Shown here: one piece after another, positions 46,549 through 58,004 of the stretch
Position numbering within the stretch: position 1 is the first letter of the stretch
Layout: each line of letters starts with the position of its first letter
Assembly (NCBI GenBank): GCA_032622095.1
Contig: CP136065.1
Location: 248,745,474 to 248,809,473, forward strand
DNA: 64,000 nucleotides
From: Siphonodentalium dalli
Lineage: Eukaryota; Mollusca; Scaphopoda; Gadilida; Siphonodentaliidae
Reading direction: 5' to 3'
Notes under the pieces: generated by a model
Database searches by the model: none
Told to the model about the DNA's origin: nothing
The model's input: only the letters and a program-made list of their open reading frames with translations
Translations under genes and position numbers: made by a program

Positions 46549-46609
46549 GATGTGAGATATAGTGGTCAGCTAGGATTTGGATATGGATGGTTGTCTTTCT
46601 TTTTTTTGT

Positions 46610-46995
46610 GGATGGTAGCCCAGTGGTTAGCGTGTCGGACTTGTAATGGTGTTAAAGCACCGACATGAGTTCGCGCCCCGCCGGTGGACTATCGTCTCCA
46701 CAACAGTGGCTTGGCCGGGTTAAGCGGTGTGTGTGCTATATAGAGCCACACGCTGTTTCAAATTTTGCGCCAAGTTGTGACCCTTGGGCAAGGTCACTTG
46801 TACTGTGCTCGCTTCGTCGTACCTATAAGAAAAATAGGGACCTGGTTGTTAGGTAAGTGTCAGCCGATCTTGTGAAGCGCCTGTAAGATGGTAGCATGCA
46901 GAAGACACGGCATTATTCAACAGCTGGGGTAATCATGTCAAGCACTTAGGGCCCTCATGGGGATAGGCGCTATATAAGTACTTATTATTATTATT
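46610..46995 (+). mobile_element. tRNA-derived SINE with (TTA)n tail
   Basis: The head TAGCCCAGTGGTTAGCGTG is an A-box-like sequence and GAGTTCGCGCCCCG a B-box-like one. The body ends GGCGCTATATAAGTACTTAT followed by TTA repeats. It is a different SINE family from the (AATC)n one. The ORF 46665-46856 is within it. Confidence 0.78.
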
Positions 46996-47099
46996 CTAAA
47001 TGAAAATTATGAAATTTCTGAATCAAGAAAACTTTGGTTTCTTCTCACGATCTTCATATATTATATCATTGGATATATAAACTGAACTTGTAAAAAAAA

Positions 47100-47475
47100 G
47101 TTCTATTTTACAGAAGTTCTTGGTACCTGAAAACTGAAATTTTAAATATTTTTAATGACATAAAAGTGTAGTAAATAGGGTTATATTTTCCAGCGTGTTC
47201 ATGGTCCTTAAATATTGTCTCACAATAATCACTTGTACCAAATTTCAACATGAGCATTGTTCGGATGCGGTAAAATACGCCTGTGGTAATTCCAACAAAG
47301 GACCATAACTCTGATAATTCTGGTGAACCTGAATTCGAACTTGACCTGTATTTTGTGCAAGTAAACCCACATACCAAATTTCATTCCATTCAGTTTAGAC
47401 TATCTAAAGTTATCATCCGGAAACCAAAAACGAACGAACGTACAGAATAACATAATACGTTCCGTTTTTTTAACA
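47100..47475 (-). repeat. Dispersed repeat (GATGATAACTTTA family), inverted
   Basis: The inverse of 14755-15160: CCAAATTTCATTCCATTCAG, AAAGTTATCATCCGGAAACC and ATAATACGTTCCGTTTTTTT identify it. Confidence 0.7.
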
Positions 47476-47774
47476 GGAAAATAAAAAGGATTTCTGGACA
47501 GATTTTGAGAAAATTTTGGCAACACGAGCATCTGGGGCTTAAAATTAGAAACCATTGGGGGGGGGGAAACAGAAGCTCTGGTATAATGAAATATATTTTT
47601 TATTGTAAGTTTAACAACTTGGTGCTTTGCAACAAAATTATATATTTACATATAAGAGTTCTGAACACTGAACAAAACATGACTCCTTCAAAACAATACA
47701 ACATTTGTTTTGATCAAACTGACAAAACCGGGTCAGAAATAAAATAGAACGGAAGAAAACTGAAAATAAAAGTT

Positions 47775-47859
47775 AGTTACTGTATATAGTAATACATTAT
47801 GCTCAATATAAATATGAGTTACTGTATATAGTAATACATTATGCTCAATATAAATATGA
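47775..47859. repeat. 43-bp tandem duplication
   Basis: AGTTACTGTATATAGTAATA plus 23 more bases occurs twice exactly. Confidence 0.9.
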
Positions 47860-48169
47860 AGAATATCAATATATGGGATTGCTGTATGTAACACATTAAA
47901 ATGCCCTGAAACTTACCAATAAGATTCACATCCATAATAGGGGGGAAACACTGCGATGGAATTATTAAAATGAAACTTTAAATCAGATTTTTCATCAGAA
48001 AATTTGTTTGAGATTTTATTCATTAAATTCTCTTAGATTCACAAGAATATATAAATAATTCAAATATTGAGTTAATCACCTCAAATTTGTTAAATAATCT
48101 TTCAGAGTTCTTTAAATGTTTACAAAAATGAAGTACTTTCAAAAAGAGCATGAACTTCAGAGATGATAT

Positions 48170-48412
48170 TTAACCCTTTGAGTGCCAGGTCCGATTTTTG
48201 TATCAACCCATATACCCTGTGCCAATGCATTCTCTTATATATGCGAGTCGACCATAGGTCGCCTCGCATATATAAGAGAATGCATTGGCTTAACATTTTT
48301 TTTTTTTTTTTACAATTTTTTACAATTTTAATATATTTTATTATATTCTTTAACAGACTTATTGTGTAAGTTTAGGGCCGATTAGATCGGCCCCTGGCAA
48401 TCAAAGGGTTAA
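48170..48412. mobile_element. TTAA MITE with CCCTTTGAGTGCCAGG termini
   Basis: The ends CCCTTTGAGTGCCAGG and CCTGGCAATCAAAGGG are imperfect inverted repeats bounded by TTAA. Inside is one standard CCTGTGCCAATGCATTCTCT hairpin. The right part has a GGGCCGATTAGATCGGCCCC palindrome. The termini differ from the other TTAA families. Confidence 0.82.
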
Positions 48413-48454
48413 AAATAAAAACTTCATACTCATCACACATTCAAGGTGACTATA

Positions 48455-48941
48455 CAGTAAAACCTCTACAAACAGAACACCCTTCGGACTGGCCCTTCTG
48501 TTCGGTTTAGAGAGGTGTTCGGTTTACAGAAAATCGCACTACGATCGGAAGTTTTCTTATTTATTGTTATTAGGCTGTGCATCATTGGTTCAGTCATGAT
48601 GGTTTGTATTGTCACCAAAACAGTTTTAATTAACCAGACATCTAAACTTATAAAGGATCCCTAGTATACACAAGCAAGAGCTCAGCATCAAGTATGTCAG
48701 TCTACTGCACGTGCGTTCGTTTGGTTGGTATCGCTTTTCGCGTTCGGATTTCGGAGGTAAAATTGATGTATTCGTTCACTTGTTGCCTAGAAAAGCCGTC
48801 CGATGTTCGGAGTACAGAGGTTTCGGATTACAGAGGTAATCATTAGTGACAATGCGCTGGGGTAAATTCGGGACAGAACAATTTGTTCGGAATGAAGAGG
48901 GATTCGGATTGTAGAGGGTCCGCTTTGGAGAGGTTTCACTG
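48455..48941. mobile_element. Pogo/Tigger-like MITE
   Basis: CAGTAAAACCTCTACAAACA at the left pairs with GGAGAGGTTTCACTG at the right, with TA flanks. The CAGT...ACCTCT terminus and repeated TTCGGATT/TACAGAGG motifs are typical of pogo-type non-autonomous elements. Confidence 0.8.
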
Positions 48942-49076
48942 TAGTACATCTTCCATACATTTACTTATTTGCTGATTTCCAAAGTTAGCAATAATCGGCC
49001 CTATTTATAAGTTACTGTCATTAAAAACGCACAACAGATATGAGTATCATAAATTCATAATCTTACACAGTATACT

Positions 49077-49578
49077 GGTCAAGTGGTCCTGCTAATATGC
49101 TATGATGTTGGTGGTCCTGCTGAAGTGCTATGATGCTGGAATGGCAAACTGATGCTGTTATTTTTTCTAAAGTTGTAATTTTCGTGGTGTTTGGCTAATC
49201 CGCGCGATTTGAGAAAAAACCAGTGTGTGTATGAAACATTCAAGAAGATATATATTTTTGAAAAATATAATAATGCCTGCGCTGGTGGTTCTAAAACGAC
49301 ATGAATAACCATCTTGATTATAGACTAATGTTGAAACTATTATATTTTTCAACAACTAATACAATCAGTGTATTAAAAATATTTCGCAATAAATACGTTT
49401 TTTAATGTTTGATACCCATAATGGCTTTTCCTGGATATGTTCAGATTATCTGAACACAGTGAAAAAGGCAAATTAAAAAAATATGACTTTTTGTTACAGC
49501 ATCAGTTTGCCCTAACAGCATCATAGCACTTCAGCAGGACGCAACCCCATCATAGCACATTAGCAGGACCACTTGACC
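49077..49578. mobile_element. GGTCAAGTGGTCCTGC-family TIR element, copy 1
   Basis: GGTCAAGTGGTCCTGCTAAT at the left and its inverse ATTAGCAGGACCACTTGACC at the right are perfect 20-bp ends. Inverted similarity continues through GCTATGATG motifs to AAACTGATGC/GCATCAGTTT. The minus-strand ORFs inside are short. Confidence 0.88.
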
Positions 49579-49744
49579 AGGGGTGTATACATTAATATCC
49601 ATAAATCTCTCCAAGTCGTCATCATCGTGCCCTGGATGTATGCTCTGCATGAATCCATATAAGATTAGTGTGAAATCGTAAATTATTATTCAGGAGATTT
49701 AGTTTTATAATTATTTATACATTAAACCTTTGTAAAGATAAAAC

Positions 49745-50218
49745 AAATACTTCTGAATAACCCTGAGTTTAGTGTGTCTGTTATTTGCAGAATGAGGTCC
49801 TGAGAGGGTGAATTTAGTGACGCTATATATATATCCCACACAGTGGGCTAGCATCACCAATTCACCCTCTGAGGACCTAATTCTGCTCAGGCATCAACAG
49901 CTTGCTATGGGAGACATAGACTCAGATTGAAGTTCCCAAATGGTGAATATTGTGATGTACACCCATTGGGAACCTCGATTACGCAATGTGTTGTCTGCCA
50001 ATTTGGGAATATAGAGAAACTAAACTAAAAACGAAATAGAATCTATGTGAATAAGTTTCTGTACAAATTTTATAATAAAGAAACTTTCCAGAGATGATGA
50101 TGCCTAAACAGAATGAGAGGGTGAATTTAGTGATGCTAGCCTGCTATACGGGATAGCATCACTAAATTCACCCTCCGAGGACCTCATTCTGCAAATGACA
50201 GACACACTATAATCAGGC
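49745..50218. mobile_element. GCAGAATGAGGTCC-family element, full-length
   Basis: The left half starts near CTGAGTTTAGTGTGTCTGTT and the right half ends GACACACTATAATCAGGCTT. Internal modules match 39208-39628, including CAATGTGTTGTCTGCCAATT. Confidence 0.8.
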
Positions 50219-50392
50219 TTGATTAAACTGATTAACAACTATCTTCATGCAATGAGGTTACATTCCAAAACTCATTTCTTATGACTTTTCAAGGCATTTA
50301 TTTTCAAAACCATGTTTTTTTTGTTTTGAATCGAGGCTTAAATTATTTCAGTATAAACTATGCAACTATAATATATATAATAATAAGTTATA

Positions 50393-50840
50393 TTTGTGAC
50401 CTGCCATATCAAATCCAGTCGTAAGTCGCGATTTTTTTACCCTGTGCCAATGCATTCTCTTATATATGCGAGTCGACCATAGGTCGCCTCGCATATATAA
50501 GAGAATCCATTGGCCAAACAAATTTTTACAATTTTAATAATTTTTTCTTGTATTATTTAACAATTTTATAATTTCACCCATACAGAGCCGCAGACGACAC
50601 TCTTCTATATGCTTCTATATATGTGTGGGGTTCCCTGCAGGGTAATGGATGTTTTTTATTTTATGTCCTAAAAATTGTAAGAAACATTTATTTTAAAAAA
50701 ATGATAAAAAATGATTAGGCCAATGCATTCTCTTATATATGCGAGGCGACCTATGGTCGACTCGCATATATAAGAGAATGCATTGGCACAGGGTAAAAAA
50801 ATCCCGACTTACGACTGGATTTGATATGGCGGGTCACAAA
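50393..50840. mobile_element. TA-flanked MITE, TGTGACCCGCC family, copy 2
   Basis: The ends TTTGTGACCTGCCATATCAA and GATATGGCGGGTCACAAA lie between TA dinucleotides. Contents and order match 22281-22724: hairpin, second cassette (CTTCTATATGCTTCTATATA), hairpin. Confidence 0.87.
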
Positions 50841-51083
50841 TAATTACAAATGCTTGTATATCAAATGATTATTGCAATAACTTGCTTCATATCTACAAAA
50901 ATATAAACTTTTTACAATCTTTATTAAAAAGCAATGGAATTTTCAACAATGAATCACAGCTAGATCAGGGGAGATAATCGGAAGGGTTGGTTACCACCTA
51001 CGGTCAAGTGGTCCTGCTAATTAGCTATTGTGTTTTTGGGTCCTGCTGATTTGCTATGATGCTCGAAGTGCAAACTGGTGCAG

Positions 51084-51247
51084 TTAACCCTTTCATGATG
51101 GGCTGCACTCATGCAGCATTAAAGATCCTGTGCCAGTGCATTCTCTTATATATGCAAGGCTCCCTATGGGAGACATGCATATATAAGAGCATGCATTGGC
51201 ACAGGATTTTCGCAAAATTTCAGTAGCTCCAGTCATGGAAGGGATAA
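51084..51247. mobile_element. MITE, TTTCATGACGGGAGC family, nested
   Basis: Left TTAACCCTTTCATGATGGG and right AGCTCCAGTCATGGAAGGGA, with TTAA and the degraded ATAA as flanks. It carries one hairpin with CATTCTCTTATATATGC arms. Confidence 0.8.
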
Positions 51248-51356
51248 GACAATATTCCATTATTTTTTTCCTAAGTTGTAATTTTGCCAGTGTTTTGTTA
51301 ATCTGAACGAATTGAAGAACAGCCAGTGTCTATATGAAACTTATAGAACCAGTATA

Positions 51357-51465
51357 CAGTAATGCCCTAAATAATCGACTCCTTAACCACAGCAGAATTA
51401 TGGGTAATTTTTCAGGATTTAGTCGGAAATATGGCTTGTTGCCATTTATCGGAAAGCTCTCGCTT
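51357..51465. mobile_element. CAGTAATGCCC foldback MITE, left arm only
   Basis: Starts at a TA with CAGTAATGCCCTAAATAATC and runs to GGAAAGCTCTC, where the arm would turn. The right arm is absent. Confidence 0.75.
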
Positions 51466-52072
51466 ATATAGCCATAACATACTCATGTTTTCTTTATTTG
51501 CATCGGGAAAAGAGGTGCAAAATTTTACTCTTGACAATATCGCAGCGAATGAACAGTCTTCTAACAAAATTCGTTGTGCATTGACAATAACAGAATGTCT
51601 CAATCGCTCCTTTGTAACATCATTTAAACTAATTGAATTTTAATTGTGCCGTCATGATTAATCATTCACCTGGACAATACATGTATGATACCGAATTAGT
51701 GCAACACTGATTTTGAATAATTTATGATTTCTATTGACATATTTTATAACAATTATGTTTTTGAATGCTTTATACACATAATATTTTTTCCACGATTTGT
51801 TCAGATTAGCCAAGCACCGAAAAAATGACAAGCTTTAGATAAAATAATGCTTCTAATTCTAAACAGCATCAGTTTGGCAGTACAAGCATCATAGTGTATT
51901 AGCAGGACCCAACAACATCATAGCAAATAAGCAGGACCACTTGACCAGGAGTGATTATATACAGCTGTAACTTCTGATGGAGGTTGCATGAATTTGACTG
52001 CAACAATCATTCAACAGATTAGAGAAGAGAATCATAAGTTGCCCTTTATATACCAAATAATCATTACAAGTA

Positions 52073-52286
52073 CAGTAATGCTCTAAATAATCGACTCCTT
52101 AACCACAGAGGAATTATGGGTAATTTTTTCAGGATTTAGTCAGAAATATGGCTTGTTGCAATTCATCGGAAAGCTCTCAGTGAGAGCTTTCCGATGAATG
52201 GCAACATGCCATATTTCCGACTAAATTCTGAAAAATTACCCATAATTCCGCTGTGGTTAAGGAGTCGATTATTTAGAGTATTACTG
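52073..52286. mobile_element. Foldback MITE, CAGTAATGCCC family
   Basis: Complete copy with TA flanks. The arms meet at GAAAGCTCTCAGTGAGAGCTTTC. An adjacent TTCAGATAATAAGTTCACCT at 52305 belongs to the repeat seen at 1-114. Confidence 0.88.
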
Positions 52287-52486
52287 TAGTCCCCTTATGA
52301 AATGTTCAGATAATAAGTTCACCTAACGACCTTATATCTGAACATTTCCCACCAATTAATTCTAAATTTGTATTTTCATTTTTTAACCCTGCCGTCTGCT
52401 TCCTGAACATCGCTCGAGATGAATGTGGGAGAATCCATTTAGTATAGAAAGGGTCACAACACTCACTTTTGTATGTTTATAAGAGC

Positions 52487-53105
52487 CTTTTATCAGGTCA
52501 GGCACATCCTGAATTCCACTATTATAGTGATATATGACCATAACATATTCATGTTTCCTTTATTTGCGTCAGGAATAGAAGACGGCTCATACCAGTGCAC
52601 AGCCAAATTTCACTCTTAACAATATCGCAGCGAATGAACAGTCTTCTGACAAAATACGTTGTGCAATCTTTTGCGCCAGCTTTGTTATTCAATAATATTA
52701 CTAATATATGCCTTTCTAAATATCAATAATATTACTAATATATGCCTTTCTAAACGTCAATAACAGGATGATTCAATCCTCCCTTCTTAACATTTAAACT
52801 AATTGAATGCTAATTGAGTTGCTTATCATGTGCCGTCATGATTAATTATTCTCCTGGACAAAATATATGTATGACACCAAATTAGTGCGATGCTGATTTT
52901 GAATAATTTGTGTGAACTATGATTTTGGATTATCCCTCTTTTATCAAATTCACAAAACGGTAATGATAATATACCACTATAATAGTGGAATTCAGGATGT
53001 GTCTGATCTGGTCATATACCACTATAATAGTGGTATTCAGGATGTGTCTGACCTGGTCATATACCACTATAATAGTGGTATTCAGGATGTGCCTGACCTG
53101 TTTAT
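52487..53105. repeat. CACTATAATAGTGG element with terminal tandem units, copy 1
   Basis: The left part has CATCCTGAATTCCACTATTA; the right ends in three direct units of about 46 bp (ATACCACTATAATAGTGG plus TATTCAGGATGTG and CTGACCTG) at 52965-53100. The middle shares GCGAATGAACAGTCTTCTGA with 56160. A 31-bp duplication lies at about 52690-52755. Confidence 0.75.
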
Positions 53106-53372
53106 AACCAAGCCTTGAAATAGGGTGTCTGTCATTTGCAGAATGAGGTCCCCAGAGGGTGAATTTAGTGATGCTACCCCACATAGCGGGCTAACATCAC
53201 CAAATTCACCCTCTGGAGACCTCATTCTGCTTACACCTCAGCAGAATGAGGTTCCCAGAGGGTGAATTTGGTGATACTAGCCCACTATGCGGGGTAGCAT
53301 CACTAAATTCACCCTCTGGGGACCTCATTATGCAATTGACAGACACCCTATTTCAAGGCTTGTTTATAACAG
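53103..53372. mobile_element. GCAGAATGAGGTCC-family element, compact form
   Basis: CAAGCCTTGAAATAGGGTGT at the left and ACACCCTATTTCAAGGCTTG at the right enclose two hairpins with almost no middle. It abuts the tandem units of the preceding element. Confidence 0.87.
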
Positions 53373-53752
53373 TAATACTGACTGAACAACTTTAGAATTA
53401 TTTCCTTTTGCCCCACAAATGAATGAGGGTAACTTATGGCCAAAGGTCAAAACTTTGGCCCAATATTTAACCAGTTGGAAATTTCATGCCAGAAATTAAA
53501 TGACACAACATCAATTGTAAATTACAGACAACCCCCCCTCCCCAAAGGAGACCCTCTAGTTACGTCCCTGCAAGTAGTTCAGCTGATCAAGATGCATAGC
53601 TGATCAACCTTTTTTTATTTAAACTGCCTGACCCCTAATGTTAAATTTTGGAACCCATATTTCAACTGAGGAAAGGATTCTCAAGTTAAAGTCCAAGCCC
53701 TTGAATAACTCCTGCAGTCATAACACAACACTCTGCAGACATCACAAGCATA

Positions 53753-53965
53753 TAGTAATGCCCTAATTAATCGACTCTTTAACCACAGCAGAATTATGGG
53801 TAACTTTTCAGGATTTAGTCGGAAATATGGCTTGTTGCCATTCATTGGAAAGCTCTCCCCGAGAGCTTTCTGATGAATGGCAACAAGCCATATTTCCGCC
53901 TAAATCCTGAAAAGTTACCCATAATTCTGCTGTGGTTAAAAAGTCGATTAATTAGAGCATTACTG
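53753..53965. mobile_element. Foldback MITE, CAGTAATGCCC family
   Basis: Complete copy. The left end has TAGTAATGCC and the right end GAGCATTACTG, between TA. The arms meet at GCTCTCCCCGAGAGC. Confidence 0.85.
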
Positions 53966-54030
53966 TATGTATCAATATCTCCCTAATATGTCAACTATCA
54001 CAACTGGCTACATTGGAATGATCACAGTCT

Positions 54031-54102
54031 ATACAGCTGGTCTATACGGCTGGTCTATACGGCTGGTCTATACGGCTGGTCTATACGGCTGGTCTATACA
54101 GT
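54031..54102. repeat. 13-bp tandem repeat
   Basis: CGGCTGGTCTATA repeated five to six times. Confidence 0.9.
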
Positions 54103-54199
54103 AAATATTAAGGCAATATATAGATGCAAGCTAAGGCAATGCAAAGCTAAATTAATGTTTCTCAGGCCAAAATTTGAAAAACATGCGCACAAGTATATT

Positions 54200-54345
54200 T
54201 TATCCCTTTCATGACGGGACCAGCATTAAAGATCTTCTGCCAGTGCAATCTCTTACAGTTGTATATATGCGAATCTCCCATAGGGAGCCTCGCATATAGA
54301 AATGGGAGCCTCGCATATATAAGAGAATGCACTGGCTTACAAGGT
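54200..54345. mobile_element. MITE, TTTCATGACGGGAGC family (partial)
   Basis: The left end CCCTTTCATGACGGGACCAG is followed by a hairpin whose right arm is partly duplicated (GGGAGCCTCGCATATA twice). Confidence 0.7.
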
Positions 54346-54446
54346 CAAGGGGTTCAGAACCATGCATGCAGGCCTGAGAAACGAGAAATTGCCTTTGCAT
54401 GGCCTGATGAATATCAATATTACAGCAGTTGACAAAGCTCCTTTTA

Positions 54447-54802
54447 TATTAAATTACTCAATCCGATTAAGCACCCCTAAATTACTATTTCTTTGGCTTC
54501 GGGGGGTAAAAAATATTTTATTCGAGACGAGGGACCCACCCTTCAAAGCTCAGAGTGATCAGATATCGATTTTTGAAATTTGTTAATTTTTGGAGATGTG
54601 GTCTACTTCCACGTGCTCAAACGGACAAATTACAACAAATTGCAGTTGTAAGATGGATAACTCAAAATCAAGTGGTTACTATTAACAATAATAACTACTT
54701 GATTTTAGAGTTATCCATCTTACACCCGCAATTTGTCCGTAATTTTTTACCCCCGAAGCCAAAGAAATAGTAATTTAGGGGTGCTTAATCGGATTGAGTA
54801 CC
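54447..54802. mobile_element. Foldback element, ACTCAATCCGATTAAGC family
   Basis: The ends ACTCAATCCGATTAAGCACC and its exact inverse at 54782-54801 continue inward to GGCTTCGGGGGTAAAAAAT, giving about 57-bp arms. An inner palindrome (AGATGGATAACTCAAAATCA with its partner) makes a second stem. No target duplication was found. Confidence 0.85.
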
Positions 54803-54807
54803 TTTAA

Positions 54808-54965
54808 ATGGATGAGCGTGGTTTAAATGTTACAATTAATATCATACATCATTGGATATTAAATGGATGAGCGTGGTTTAAATATTAATATCATACATCA
54901 TTTGATATTAAATGGATGAGCGTGGTTTAAATGTTACAGTTAATATCATACATCATTGGAAAGAC
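54808..54965. repeat. Tandem repeat, three units of about 50-58 bp
   Basis: TTAAATGGATGAGCGTGGTT followed by an AATATCATACATCATTGG block, three times. Confidence 0.88.
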
Positions 54966-55011
54966 CAGTTTATAATAGATGCCAAAGTTTTTGGTCAAAA
55001 ATTTGTTTTCA

Positions 55012-55112
55012 ACAGGTGAATGGTTTGGCCATGGTTAATTAATTCAGGTGGACGGTTAGGCCATGGTTAATTAATTCAGGTGGATGGTTATGCCGTAATT
55101 AATTAATTTTAT
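55012..55112. repeat. Tandem repeat, three units of about 34 bp
   Basis: GGCCATGGTTAATTAATTCA with GGTGGATGGTT, three diverged units. Confidence 0.85.
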
Positions 55113-55660
55113 GTTCAATCGGTAGCTCCAAATAAAGATTGCAGTGCAGCACCTTTTCATCTATGTTCCGTTTAGATGGAACTAAATGTTTTCCATAGGT
55201 CTCTGTGTTAATGTTTGGCCACACCCACTCTAAAATCGTGAGTTCCCGACATGCACAACTCATTAGGTCATGGCATCTTTTGTCACAGAGGAGTACTTTT
55301 CCAGTCACTCCTTTTTCAAATATCGTCATACGTTTTTCCACACTACACCACTTTTTGCACAAAATTTGAAAGGCTGATGAAATCATATACCCAGCCACAA
55401 TCTACCACCATTTTTTGGACAGGAATGCATTTCAGACTAGGGAAAGCCCACATTTTTACATACCGTGGTTAGTATATTTCTTGATTTTGTAAATTTATTT
55501 GAAATATTATACGCCAACCATGTGCCACAATTATTTTAGCTCATTTTGGATAAGTTGATAATAAAATGTTTTGGAGCTTCCTCTTTCAAATGGTATATAC
55601 TATGGCATATATTTTATTTAAAGTAATCTGGGGGTACGAAAATTAAGTGGGCCTTTAACC
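55113..55660. other. Intergenic, nothing recognised
   Basis: No convincing gene. A minus-strand ORF at 55099-55398 resembles no family that I recognise. Confidence 0.4.
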
Positions 55661-56024
55661 TTTTTTTATACGGAAGCATCATTGACGAGTAGTTATCCCA
55701 TAGAAAATGTTCAGATAATAAGTTCAACAAACGACTATAGGTCATCTGTTGAACTTATTATCTGAACATTTCCCACCAATGAATTGGATTCCTTCTGCAC
55801 TTTCTATTGTCTGTCCATATCTCGTGAACATCCCTCCAAATGAACAATACACCCTTCCAATGTAAACCTTTATAACTGAGTGGGAGAATCCATTTAGCAT
55901 AGCAAGGTTAAAGGCCAAAACATCAAATTCAAGGAAGAAATTCAGAATAATCAATAGACGAGAATGTGTAGAAATAAAATAAGCATGAGGAAATAATGTT
56001 TGAAGTATTTTTTAGGTAATAGTA

Positions 56025-56665
56025 AACAGGTCAGGAACATCCTGAATTCCACTATTATAGTGCTATATGACTATAACATATTCATGTTTCCTTTATTTGC
56101 GTCGGGAATAGAAGACGGCTCATACCAGTGCACAGTCAAATTTCACTCTAAACAATATCACAGCGAATGAACAGTCTTCCAACAAAATACGTTTTGCAAT
56201 ATTTTGCAATATGCCGCAAAATATTGCAAAACATTATTTTGTTGGAAGACTGTTCATTCGCTGTGATATTGTTAAGAGTGAAATTAGACTGTGCGCTGTC
56301 TTCTATTCCCGACGCAACTAAAGGAAACATGAATATGTTATAGTCATATAGCACTATAATATGATTAATCATATATTATATATGTATGATACCGAATTAG
56401 TGCGATGCTGATTTTGAATAATTAGTGTGAAATATGATTTTGGATTATCCCTCTTTTATGAAATTCACAAAATGGTAATAGTGGAATTCAGGATGTGCCT
56501 GACCTGGTAATGGTCATATACCACTATAATAGTGAAATTCAGGATGTGCCTGACCTGGTAATGGTCATATACCACTATAATAGTGGTATTCAGGATGTGT
56601 CTGACCTGGTAATGGTCATATACCACTATAATAGTGAAATTCAGGATGTGCCTGACCTGGTAAAC
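56025..56665. repeat. CACTATAATAGTGG element with terminal tandem units, copy 2
   Basis: Related to 52487-53105. Here the GCGAATGAACAGTCTTCCAA region is present in both orientations (56163, 56240), giving a foldback. The right end has four units of about 57 bp (56470-56665). Confidence 0.75.
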
Positions 56666-56764
56666 TATTACAATTATGCATTAGGAAGTAAATTTATACA
56701 ATTGTACATGGCACTTTTAAGCCTCGCCGTAAGTCATATAAAGTTGGTCCCATGCAAGTCTGCA

Positions 56765-56972
56765 AATAGTGTGCCTGTCATTTGCAGAACACCAACATCA
56801 ACTGAGGAACTTCAATCTGATCCATGTCTCCCATAGCAGTTGAGACCTAAGCAGAATGAGGTTACCAGAGGGTGAATTTGGTGATGCTAGCACACTGTGT
56901 GTGTTAGCATCACTAAATTCACCCTCTGGGAACCTCATTCTGCAATTGACACACTATTTGCAGGCTTGGTCC
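56765..56972. mobile_element. GCAGAATGAGGTCC-family element (partial)
   Basis: The left end CTGCAAATAGTGTGCCTGTC is joined to the middle region; the right hairpin is intact and ends GACACACTATTTGCAGGCTTG-like. Confidence 0.8.
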
Positions 56973-57074
56973 CATGTTGACAGAAACTAAATTCTACACA
57001 TCTAGCATGGAAGAATATAAAAGTTTTAAATTTGAACACTTGGTTCTGTATTCTTTGACACACGATTGGTTCAA

Positions 57075-57275
57075 TGGCTGGTATACTCTGTACACCTAGT
57101 CCCTATTCATTCTGGTATACACTGTACACCTAGTCCCTATTCATTCTGGTATATACTGTACACCTTGTCCCTATTCATTCTGGTATACAATGTATACCTA
57201 GTCCGGATCCATTCTGGTATATACTGTACACCTTGTCCCTATTCATGCTGGTAAACACTGTACACCTAGTGCCTA
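57075..57275. repeat. 36-bp minisatellite, five to six units
   Basis: TGTACACCTAGTCCCTATTC followed by ATTCTGGTATACAC, repeated with substitutions. Confidence 0.9.
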
Positions 57276-57573
57276 TATTCATGTTAACAATTGCTTAGTT
57301 TAATATGTGTTAGTTATTTAACTTATTCTGAGGCAAATGTTTTTTAAAGGACGCCTTTCGCATAATGAACAACTAGTGATCAAAATTATGAATAGTAGTC
57401 GTAAAAATTTCAGACGGGTGAGAAAATAATTCCTTTCAAACTTCTTTCAACTCGCAACAAGGATTTTGCCGTGATTATTTTGTGCTTCATTATGTTTTTA
57501 TGTTAAAGTGAGAGGTTGGCTCCATGATGATCCTCTATATATACTCAGTGAACAGAGCAACACGTTGCCCTTA

Positions 57574-57985
57574 TTAACCCTTTACCCAACAAACCGGCCA
57601 AAACCGGCCAAATAAAGCTTCAACAGCCTAAAATATCTTCGGTCTGTCTCAATAACACCATACAAATATGGATATCATTGGAACCGGTTCATTGACCACA
57701 TTGTGATAGTTACAGTTATGCCCTGTGCCAATGCATTCTCTTATATATGCGAGTCGACCATAGGTCGCCTCGCATATATAAGAGAATCCATTGGCCTAAA
57801 AAAAATCTTTTTTTAACACTTTTTACCATTTTTTCTTATAATATTTTCTACATTCTTTGACAATTTGATCATTTTTAATGTGTTAAGCCAATGCATTCTC
57901 TTATATATGCGAGGCGACCTATGGTTGACTCGCATATATAAGAGAATGCATTGGCACAGGGCCCTTCTGTTGGGTAAAGGGTTAA
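57574..57985. mobile_element. TTAA MITE, CCCTTTACCCAACA family, copy I
   Basis: Complete. It is inserted at the TTAA beginning the second copy of a 71-bp duplication: TTAAAGTGAGAGGTTGGCTC at 57503 (empty) and at 57982 (right flank). Confidence 0.9.
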
Positions 57986-58004
57986 AGTGAGAGGTTGGCT
58001 CCAT

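Larger units (their letters stand above)
51002..51946. mobile_element. GGTCAAGTGGTCCTGC-family TIR element, copy 2, with nested MITEs
   Basis: The ends match copy 1. Two younger elements sit inside: a TTTCATGACGGGAGC MITE (51084-51247) and a half CAGTAATGCCC MITE (51357-51465). A GACAATATCGCAGCGAATGA segment also occurs in the 52600 and 56150 repeats. Confidence 0.82.
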
